Under the pieces are notes generated by a model. That model saw nothing but the letters and a program-made list of their open reading frames with translations. It did not search any database and was not told the DNA's origin. This document shows, in pieces, positions 23,841 through 32,525 of a stretch of DNA of 64,000 nt. The DNA is taken from positions 434,001 to 498,000 of the forward strand of contig NHNW01000018.1 in the NCBI GenBank assembly GCA_002786025.1. Reading direction: 5' to 3'. Made by a program: the position numbers and the translations under genes. Origin of the DNA: Zasmidium citrigriseum. Lineage: Eukaryota > Ascomycota > Dothideomycetes > Mycosphaerellales > Mycosphaerellaceae. Each line of letters starts with the position of its first letter. The stretch's first letter is position 1.

Positions 23841-25148
23841 AGTGGCGGCTAAGATCCCAGCGCAGAGGCACCGCAGTGGATGTTAAGACGCACCGGCCTG
23901 GTTGGAATCGGGCTGGAGGAAAGCAAAGCGCCCCCGTGGCAAGGATGGACGGGCAGGCTCTGGTGATGAGGCGGATCCGAGCGTTCTTAGTTTCTCCTTT
24001 CCTGGTCTATATGTCGTGCATGTTAGGCATCGAACCTTAACACTGGGATTGATGCTGCGAGAAAGGCGGGCGTGCGGTCACAGCCTGGCTGGGGCGTTCG
24101 CGCAGCGATGCCTGAGGGCCGGGACGATTGCTATTTGCGCCGGGCCGATTGCTGAGGTGAATGAATCGTAGTACGGCCAGGCTGTCACAGAAGGCGAAGT
24201 CCAGGGACGCGTCCGGTGTCCGGGAGGAGGGAGTGAGGTTGTGTTTGCCCAGAAGCGGCACTGCGGTGCGGCGGTGGACGGCGTGTGCTGGAGGATCGCC
24301 GGGCGCCAGCAGCACACGCAGCTGAAGATAGCGACTGTGCGCAGCGCCGAACGCTCTCAAGGCCGCGGGACGAACTGCTGCACCTGCGCGGGCTCTGGCG
24401 GGGGCGGCGGAGTGGTTCGCACGCGTCGTGGAGTCTGGTCGCCGGCCGTCAGAGTCCTACACACGAAAGGCGGTGGTGAGGACGAGGGTGCAGGTGCAGC
24501 TGCCAGGGAGGGATTGGGCAGCCATCAGCTGCAGCGGCTTGCGCCGGATCCTCCCAGCCGTAACGCAATGCAGCAGTTGGAATGTCTATCAACGTTTCAG
24601 ATCGCTCCAGACGCACAAGGAAATCCCGAAAAAAGTACTGGCGCTGCTATCGACGCTGCGAATTACTCACCCCATTACTCTTCAACACAGCAGATCGTAG
24701 AGGAAGTCTGGTTCGTTGAACGTTAGCACGCGAGATCTGAAACGTGCAGCCTCACGACGGCCATCAAACTCAATGCCGATTTGCTGCCCAGCGGTAGCCA
24801 CGAGCAGTAACGATGTGAAGCCATCTGCAAGTCTTAAGCAGGGACGGCAGCAACAACCTGGTTGTCTGTCTGCACTTCATGACTTCGTGCCTGTCGCTCC
24901 TCCAGAGCCGCACCCCGTGGTCGGCTGCATTGACCCTGCGTTCATTCATTTGTCAACTCAGTCATCTCGGCCGTGATACGAGACCTGGAAGGATGGAATC
25001 TCCTGCAAGAATGAACTCGTGCCGTTGAGGCGGACATTCATCATGCTCATCATGGTATATACGCGTCCAGTCAAACCAGTCATGCTCCGCTCCCAACTGA
25101 TGCTTTCTGAATCACCCAAACTCCTCACCTGAGCCCAATGCTTCCAGG
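23841..25148. other. 1.3-kb intergenic region
   Basis: Upstream side of the C2H2/ankyrin gene and 3' side of the oxysterol-binding gene. Frames here are short and without domains. A GGTTCGATGCC string (minus strand, near 24030) resembles a tRNA B box but has no paired T stem or A box. Confidence 0.5.
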
Positions 25149-26681
25149 TCACGACTCTGCATCCATGAATACGTCCTCTTGACCCATGGAATCCATCCGC
25201 CTGATAGGGTCTCCAGGCTTCGACTTTCCAGCCTGCGATGGCTGTAGAGGGGCTTGCAGTCCGTTGGGCTTCACCGGCGACGCACCTGCTTGAGGCTGCG
25301 TTGGTGCAGCAGCTGTCGAGTCGTTTTGACCAAAGTCTATCAGGTCATTCTGACCCTCCGACTGCGAGGGCGCACTCTTGCCTTGTTGAGAAGGCAGAGC
25401 TTTGTCTTGGAAGTATTGCGTCTGGTCTTGACCTTGGCCCGGAAGAATGGGAGCAATGGCGAGTATCTGTTTGATTTGCTTCTCTGGTGGGCCGTCATCG
25501 TCAACCTGGGCGTTAATAATCCAGTCCAGGCTTTGCTCGTCTCCGGGAGGCGCAGGTTTGAACAATTTCGGCTGCCATACGTCTTCGCCTCTCTCAGCTG
25601 CCTCCCGCCGCTGCTCGTCCTCGATCCTCGATTTCTCGTCAGTTGCTGTCTTTTGGTCGGCCTTCTTGATCGCCTGAGTCGTGCTGTGCCAAAGCTTCTG
25701 GCTCTCACGAGGAGCCTGCTCTTCCAGAGGGCGGCTCTTGGGGAAGCTGGGCTTCGCGTGCGCGGCGTCGAAGAGAAGCTCCTTCTTACCCGTGGCCAGG
25801 TCCTTGATGTACATCTCGCTATCCCAGTGTCCACTAAGTTCGTATAGTTGCTTGCCCGTCTTGTCCTTAATGTAGCCGCCGATGCTATTGTATCCGCCGC
25901 CTACCCAACCTTTTACTTTGAACTCGATGTTGACCTCAAGACCAGATTCGGGACATCGTACTATGGCGTGGTCTCCGAGCTCGTATTTCATCTTGCCGAA
26001 GAGGATGCCGCGGGCGTACATGTTCGGCTGGGTGATGAAGCTGAGAAAACAAGGTCAGCAAATTTGCAGCCAGCGTTCAATAACAACCACTCACTATCTT
26101 TCCCCTCGGTTTAAGAACCGCATGACTGCTATGCCTTCCATAAACGATCCTACACTATTGCCTAGGAATTTACTACGAGGTTTCAATGTGCCGTCTATCC
26201 GGATCTGGTGCTCTGGAGCCATGAAGAAGTAGGACGATTTGGGCGGGTGATGGGACGTTTGCTCGGATATGTAGTACCCCCTGGTGCCGTCTGGATAGTC
26301 CCAGTATCCCGTGAACGTTTCCCCAAGGATGGGATTGAGGGGCTTCTTGACACCAGGGGGTTTGATGTGCCATCCGGAGAGGTAGAACTTGGTCACGGCA
26401 ACGAATCTTTCGATGGGGTCATCAATCTTAGGCATGGGGAGGAGGGTCTCAGGATGGGCCATGAAGTTGGTGATACGCTCCAGCATGGATCGTGGCTCGA
26501 GGATGAACGTAGGGAGAGTCACGCGGCTTAAGTCGGCGCCCGGTCGCAGCTGGGAGATGATGTGCGTGAGGATGGAGCCCTGCTCCTCGGATACCACGGT
26601 CTCATCATCGTTGTCGCTTCGATTCTCGTCGACAGAGGACCTGTTCGAGTGCAGGGAGTTCTTTCGGTGGCCTAGAACCAT
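25149..26681 (-). CDS. oxysterol-binding protein, Osh4/Kes1-like short form
   Basis: Two exons (26681-26095 and 26040-25149; 54-bp intron GTGAGT..CTCAG) give 492 aa. The ORP signature EQTSHHPP is at residues 140-147, and KPLNPILGE at 113-121 forms part of the lipid tunnel entrance. There is no PH domain, FFAT motif or ankyrin, so this is the short Osh4/Kes1 type, extended at the C-terminus by ~90 residues rich in Gln, Pro and Ser. Such proteins exchange sterol and phosphatidylinositol 4-phosphate between ER and Golgi or plasma membrane. The long helix-rich stretch after the barrel ('EEQAPRESQKLW..') is typical. The gene starts only 77 bp from the stop of the next gene upstream on the same strand. 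Confidence 0.9.
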
Positions 26682-26758
26682 GTCGACGGACGGAGAGAGA
26701 GGAGCGGTATTCGTTTTTGGGGGCTATTTACACCCCGTGGTGCTGGGCAGCAGGGCGT

Positions 26759-28300
26759 CTACTGCCACTGCTGGGAGGCGAGGGCGGAGGCGGGGCGGCC
26801 GAGGGTCTCCTCTTCGGCGCGCACGAGGTCTGGAGCGGATATGTTAGTGAATGTGCTCTGTCTTGCGCTGACGATGAGTGGAGGAGGCTTTCAGGGAGCA
26901 AGCAGAGCAGCCAGGTGCACGTGGGACGCGCCAGAGAGCAGGTTTGTCCCTCTGCGTAAGCCAAGCCCTGCACAAAGCTCACTGGCGGCCCGCGCAGCCT
27001 GGCGACTCCGCTTTTCCGGCCGGTGAATGCCGACGACATCTCTTCTGTGAACATACCCCAAATGTCGAGCTGCACGCCCGTCACCGCGAGGATCATCGCT
27101 GCGCACATAAGGTCAGCCTGGTGATACTCTCACGCATATCCGAGAGTGACTTACCAACATCCGCCTCGAGCTGGGCCCAGCGCCCAGACGCCTCGAGGCA
27201 GGGGCGGCACGGCAAACCGCCAGAGGCCCAGGTGGACACGACACCCGGGGTGCAGTTCACCGCCCGGGCGATGCGGTTGGACAAGTTATGTCCGCACGCA
27301 TCTTCCAGGCGGTAAACGACCGCCGGGGTGACGCAGCCAACATTGCTGCAGCCCTGGACCTCTGCGACGACGAAGCACATCTAATCCGCTCGTTAGCGCT
27401 TGCCTTAGTCGTTTGCCATTGAGCAATGGGGATGAATGGCTATCCCAGGAGAGGGCCACTTACGATGGCGGCGGTGGTGCGGGCGGGGAGGGCGGGTCGG
27501 CGTAGGTGAGGTGTTCTATTCACTTGTTAGCCTGTCTCTTTGACGCATCTATCCCCGTCTCTCAACGATCATCCCAGCCTTCCAGCTCTTGAATAGACCC
27601 TCGACCAGATGGCCGTGGGATGGGGATTTGTTCGGGGATAGGAGGTAGGTGAGGTACTTACGATGCCTTGTTGGCGGCGAGGCGGAGGGTGAAGTCCTCT
27701 TGCTAATACACTGGTTAGTAGGGCTCTCCCAGGCGAATTTCGATCGATCCCAAACTCCAAGGCATCTTAGCAACCCCCTATCGATCCTCCCAATGGGTCG
27801 GTAGACTGCGCTTGGAGTGGAGATCGGTGCGGGTGAACTTACGGGAGAGCGTGATAGTGCGGTCGGTTCTACGGCTATGTTAGCATGAAGTCCCACAGCA
27901 GCCAGCAGCCAGGTGGAGGGTACGTACGCGCAGTGGTGCTTTGATGCTGCACAGAGGCTATGTTAGCGACGTGCTCACGTATCGGCAGTGCCAGGGAGAA
28001 AGCCCTTACCGTGTGGATGCGTGTGAAGTCTAAACAGCAGTCAGCGAGCGTTCTCTCTCCGAGCGACACCTCCGACGAGGCCATGGATAGTACTTACAGA
28101 GGTCTGCAGATTTGAGAGAGTGCTGGGGATCGATCAATGTTAGTACAACCTCACCGCCATCGTCGTCGCTGGGTGTAGGGCTACTCACGAGTCTGCTTGT
28201 CGGCGTGAAGAGGAGCAAGTTGGGGCGCCAGCAGCAGCAAATACAACAAGCCCACTGCCAAGACCGCGATGACCTCACCCAGGCAACAAACGCTGCCCAT
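26759..28300 (-). CDS. intron-rich gene with micro-exons, small Cys-containing protein
   Basis: My hand-spliced model has ten exons: 28300-28189, 28122-28098, 28029-28010, 27957-27928, 27874-27843, 27702-27662, 27515-27464, 27380-27155, 27098-27057, 26829-26759. Exons 2-7 are 25, 20, 30, 32, 41 and 52 nt. Every intron begins GT (mostly GTAAGT, GTGAGT or GTACGT), ends AG and carries CTAAC or CTGAC close to the acceptor; sizes are 52-227 bp. The joined exons total 651 nt, an open frame of 216 aa. The N-terminus is a hydrophobic signal or anchor (MGSVCC.. with a Leu-rich core, residues 8-25). A Pro/Thr/Ser-rich linker follows, then a Cys-rich block in exon 8 (seven Cys) and a helical tail ending ASQQWQ. 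Function unknown. Alternatively translation starts at the ATG that opens exon 8, leaving the micro-exons as leader. Confidence 0.55.
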
Positions 28301-28518
28301 GTGTCAAATACAGCATCACTGGAATCGATCCTAAGGGCTACGAGCGCTCTCTGGTTGAATTTCTCTTCTCAAGAGCTCCATTTAGACACCCATATTGCCA
28401 TAGGTCTGGTCAGCAGAGAGCCTTCTCCCAAAAGACCTCCTCCTCACAACCGCTGGTAAGGTATGAACCTATCCCCAAGAACCACAGCAGAGCAATAACC
28501 ATTGGTAACGCTATACAG

Positions 28519-29418
28519 TAGCAGAGATACGGATGGTTTCAAGGAGATAGACCTTCCAGAGGATATCAATCAATACCACACTCCAAGCGCTGACCGACCG
28601 GCTGTCCACCTCGCAAGCACGGCGGCAACACTGGCGACCAGGGTTCAATCTATCCCCCAAACTCCATCAAACAACCATTCTCTTCAACAGCTATACAGTA
28701 GCATGGACATCCAAGATTCTTGCGGAGAACGGTTCGCCGAGAAACGAGAAGCAGCACGACCACCGCCCGCTCTGGCTGCTGAGTCTACCCCTAGCTTCTG
28801 CGCGTCGACAACCCCTACTATAAGCCAACTATTCCCAAGATTGATCAATCAACCAATTTATCAACATCCATACAGCAGCCTGGACATCAAGACTTTTGAA
28901 GGAGATCGATTCCTCGACATACGGAAAGCAGCACGACCATCGCTCGCTCTGACCGACAGCTTCATCCCTGGCTCTATCCAACCACCACCTCCTGCTACGC
29001 TTCCTCAATCCCCTTGGTGAGAGGCCAATCGATACTACGACAGCTACACGGCGGCACAGCTACTGGGATGCTTGAAAGAGATGGAACTGGCTACGAACAG
29101 CAGGCTGCACAGCAAACAGACAGTGAGAGACTTACGGCCATTGGCAGTCGCCAACACAGTGCCCATCCCAGAGGCAACGGAAGCTTCAAAGTCATCGAAT
29201 CCCGTGTGACGGCATCTGATTGTCTACATACGCAGCGGGGACAAACCGACCGCCGTTAGCTGAAGGGAAGCCGAAGTGCCGCGCGGTCCAGTCTGAAGTT
29301 GGAGGCTTTACTGTCGACACAGCATGAGGCACTGGAAACGAGTGGACTGCATCTGAGCAAGAGCATGAAAGAGACGGGAGAGTTGGACTTGGAAGACTCT
29401 GAGCTTTGCAGACAGTGA
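28519..29418 (+). CDS. candidate repeat-containing gene, structure uncertain
   Basis: One frame holds degenerate ~60-residue repeats: LYSSRD.. from 28511, LYSSMDI.. from 28691 and PYSSLDI.. from 28868. Units 2 and 3 share G-x-RF-x3-R-x-AARP-x-LAL although their DNA has diverged, which suggests the protein was under selection. The frame stops at TGA 29018-29020 but stays open after it (..YYDSYTAAQLLGCLKEM..) to 29203. It can then be spliced (GTGTGA..GTTAG, 29204-29259) to a helical 3' exon at 29260-29418 ending ..SELCRQ. The first in-frame ATG is at 28703. A possible 5' intron at 28456-28518 (GTAAGG..ATACAG) would fuse it to sequence antisense to the micro-exon gene. The TGA may lie in an intron or may mark a pseudogene. 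Confidence 0.3.
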
Positions 29419-29829
29419 GATCGTTTTGGCGCCAGCAACGACAAGTTCACGGTAGTCTTGAGGTCTTTGGAAGAGCGCGCGGACCAAAATACAATGGATG
29501 AAGCAAAGACATCAAGTAGTACAATGGGAGTGAAAGCAGAGGTCGTCAGGATTGAGTTGCCGGGAGCTCGGGTGGCTTCAATATCCATGCAAGACCCACT
29601 TGCCGCCCTGTGGGCCTGGCCACATGCAGCTCCTTCCTCCACTATCACATGAACTCAATCTCATTCCATCACTTTCGTATACTCACGAGTCGAAACAAGT
29701 TGCAGCATCGGCATGTGTCACTCCGTCTGAACGCCGCCGTCGACTTCAGCTGTCTGCCACCTTCAACCCAAGAAAACGGCACAACTCCAGGACCTCATCA
29801 AAAGCAACAAGATCAAACGACCAGCAATC
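29419..29829. other. intergenic, PNC1 promoter side
   Basis: About 410 bp with no supported gene. The 60 bp before 29830 are A/C-rich, as in a fungal leader (aacggcacaactcc, gatcaaacgaccagc). Confidence 0.45.
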
Positions 29830-30575
29830 ATGGCGGCCAAGAAATCCGCCCTCATCGTCGTCGACATGCAAGAAGACTTCTGCGAACCCAACGGCTCCCT
29901 CGCAGTCAAAGATGGCCGCGGCGTCGTCACCTACATCAACGAGCTCCTATCATACCCCGGCTTCAGTCTCAGAATTGCCACTCGAGACTTCCACCCAAAA
30001 GATCACATCTCTTTTGCATCGCAGCATGCCGACAAGGAGCCTTTCACGAGTGAGCATACGATAAAGAATCCGGAGAACGAGGAGGAGACACAGACGACGT
30101 AAGTGCGATTTGCGATAGGCAAATGCATGTGATCTGGTGGCTGATGTTAATCAACAGGTTACTCTGGCCCGACCACTGCGTCCAAGGAACCCCAGGCGTC
30201 GAACTAATCCCCGAACTCCACAAATCCAAAATCTCGCACATCATCAGCAAAGGCACGGACGTCCGCGTCGAATCGTACTCTGGCTTCGGTCCTCCATTTC
30301 GCAACCCAAGGATCGGAATGACTGAGCTCGATGAGATCTTGAAAGGGGCTGGGATTACGGACGTCTTCGTTGTCGGTTTGGCGTATAACTTCTGCGTCAA
30401 GTGCACAGCTGCCGATGCGGTGGAGCATGGGTACAAGACGTATCTGATTGAGGATGGGACGAAGGGGGTTATTCGGACGCATAGCGATGTTGAGGGGTTG
30501 AGGGAGGAGTTGAGGGAGAAGGGCGTGGTTGTTGTTGGGAAGGATGCGGAGGAGGTGTTGGCTTTGAAGGGGTAG
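29830..30575 (+). CDS. PNC1: nicotinamidase (NAD+ salvage)
   Basis: Two exons (29830-30098 and 30158-30575; 59-bp intron GTAAGT..ACAG) give 228 aa, close to the 216 of yeast Pnc1. It deamidates nicotinamide to nicotinic acid, feeding the Preiss-Handler NAD+ route and relieving nicotinamide inhibition of sirtuins. The catalytic triad is visible: D12 (VVDMQEDF), K121 (SKGTD) and C169 (AYNFCVKC). The zinc ligands D53 and H55 (TRDFHPKDH) and H96 (WPDHCVQG) are also present. It is an isochorismatase-fold protein without a signal peptide, so cytosolic, nuclear or peroxisomal. Confidence 0.94.
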
Positions 30576-31125
30576 AATAAGGCTCATGAGTATGATAACT
30601 TTCACGATGTATCCTCGTTCGTCCCAGCTGCTCTTCGTTTCGATGAGTGAGTCCATGCCTCTGACAGATCTCTTACGATTGTTGATTGACCTGTTCTCCG
30701 TTACAACCGCTGTATCCATGCCAACAATAGGTCTATTAGAACTTTGAATACTGACTTGGGAGGTGGGGATACATACCGAAAAAAGTGAAGTGAGCACCGT
30801 TCGATAGCCCTGATCAAGGGCGTCAAAACGGCGTTCCCCATTCACTCAGATCTCACCTCCCAAGGCTTCAGCGCTAAATCTCCACTACGATCTCAGCGAT
30901 TGAGTGAATGAATCAATAGACCATACCCTTTAGGGCCTTCAATTCAATGGGGATAGGCCATGGTATTGTGAGTGAATGATAGATTTCACCTCGCCCGATC
31001 AAGGGCTATAAGGGCCACCTCCAGGCCAACCTTTCACACGTCTTCTTGCTCAACCTCCACCTATCCCCAGCAACGAAGCGACCATCCAAGCAAGCAAGCA
31101 GTACAATAAGATCATATAAACAACC
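30576..31125. other. intergenic between PNC1 and the 64-aa membrane protein gene
   Basis: About 550 bp. A long minus-strand frame overlaps PNC1 antisense and has no domain. The bases before 31126 are A/C-rich with aagcaagcaag repeats, consistent with a leader. No gene supported. Confidence 0.5.
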
Positions 31126-31373
31126 ATGGGATACTGGGACGACGCCGTGGCCTGGGTGAACAAGGTCCGCAATCTCTCGCAGTTGAAGAAGGCCGCCATC
31201 GCCGTGGCCGTGATTGTGCCCTTGGCCGTGGGCATAGGCTTCGCGAGTACGTTCACTCATCCCTTCGATCGATAAATACATGCTAACGAAGCGAAACAGT
31301 CGCTTACAGCGTATTCGCCAAGTACGACGGAGAAGAGGTCCCCTACAACAAGGGAGACGACAAGCGCTTTTGA
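31126..31373 (+). CDS. 64-aa single-pass membrane protein
   Basis: Two exons (31126-31246 and 31300-31373) separated by a 53-bp intron with GTACGT donor, TGCTAAC branch site and AACAG acceptor. The protein is 64 aa: a polar N-terminus (MGYWDDAVAWVNKVRN), one membrane segment at about 23-46 rich in Ala, Val and Ile, and a charged tail ending in GDDKRF. The perfect intron signals and the ATG context (caaccATGG) make it credible despite its size. I do not recognise the family; a small subunit or assembly factor of a membrane complex is possible. Its stop is only 25 bp from the stop of CGI121 on the other strand, so the 3' UTRs must overlap. Confidence 0.72.
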
Positions 31374-31398
31374 TTGAATCAAAGCAACATACACACCA

Positions 31399-32051
31399 TC
31401 ATGAGCCTTTGAGGGCCATGCCACCCAACAACAACGCCTCCGACTCCCCACCCAACACATTTCCTTCACCTTTCTTTGAGGCCTCCAGCCGGTAAAATCT
31501 CCTGATCCTCGCTGCATCGTGCATTCCCGCTAACGCTTCATCAGTCAATCGCACCGCCTTTCCTTCGACATTCGACAAAAGATGCTCCTCCACTTTGGCA
31601 CGATCCCCGCCGACTTTGATTGCGACGATGTTCTTGCTGTCGTTTGAGAGACCGAAGCGACGGAAGGATTCGGCGATCTGGGAGAGAGCGTGAGCACAAG
31701 AATGACATATTTCATTACAACCGCAAGCAGAGGATATGAAAGCATGAGAGACACGAGAGAACAGAAGAAAAGGCCAGAACTTACATTGCTGTTCGGAGAG
31801 AGGGCGAATACGATTTCAGAGTGCACATTGCGAGTCTTCAAGCGGCCATTGAGCTGATCGTTGATCGATCTGAAGCAACTCGCCAGCACGTGATTCTTCG
31901 ATAGCAAGACAGAGGCGTCTAGAAATGCATATTCGAAGTCTGAGTTGCCGTCCAATAGCTGCTGGCGCAGGAAGGCCGCATTCTGGACCTGCTCGAACAG
32001 GCAGATGTGGAGGGGGTGGGCCGCCAGATGCGGCAGGAGCACGGTCTCCAT
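31399..32051 (-). CDS. CGI121: EKC/KEOPS complex subunit Cgi121
   Basis: Two exons (32051-31785 and 31677-31399; 107-bp intron GTAAGT..TCCCAG) give 181 aa, as in yeast Cgi121. The family pattern is clear: an N-terminal '[14 protein letters not shown]' helix, '[20 protein letters not shown]', [17 protein letters not shown], then '[20 protein letters not shown]'. Cgi121 binds the kinase-like subunit Bud32 in KEOPS, which makes the t6A37 modification of ANN-decoding tRNAs and affects telomeres. It also helps bring tRNA to the complex. It is divergent from the regulator at 32526 with 474 bp between, and convergent with the 64-aa gene. Confidence 0.92.
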
Positions 32052-32525
32052 GTCAGCTATTCGAGTAGTCGAGAGCGTTCTTGTACCCGCGCCGCTGCGA
32101 TCTTGGTGTGATGGCCTGAGGGTATTGTGCAGTAGGATTGGGAGCGTTAGGTTGGTTTTGGATGGTTGTGTAGTTCAGGACGAATCATAGGGCCAGCCAC
32201 GCAGAAAACCGAGGAGAGTGATGGCTAGGGCGCACGGGCCGCGCCCGGTTTGAGTGGCCAGAACTCTTGCTTGAGCAGCAGTGCGAGCGAGCATGTGCCC
32301 GCCGCGCAAGACTCGAGTCCAGCTCTTCCGCTGACGGCCGCGACGACAACAGCCTGAGGCGGGCGACGGCGGTGTCTACAGCACGACGACCGCCATGCGC
32401 CCATCAATCGTCCGTCAATCAATCGAAAAATAACAACGACGGCCGACCCACGCACTGCACCAGCGAGCCGAGCAGAGGACAGACGCGCCTGCGGTAACTT
32501 CCACCTCCATCCAAGCACGCGGAAA
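32052..32525. promoter_or_regulatory. divergent promoter region between CGI121 and a Zn2Cys6 regulator
   Basis: 474 bp between two start codons facing away from each other, so both promoters must lie here. It is GC-rich with gacgac/gcgg clusters. I see no clear TATA box or defined operator. Confidence 0.45.

Noticed and set aside
24020..24045. tRNA B-box-like GGTTCGATGCC on the minus strand
   Set aside because: The T stem has a mismatch and no A box or acceptor stem is found at the right distance.
28112..28459. plus-strand ORF over the start of the micro-exon gene
   Set aside because: Its only Met lies inside the antisense gene's first intron, and the opposite strand has far better splice signals. 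A possible 63-bp intron joining it to the repeat ORF is noted but not adopted.
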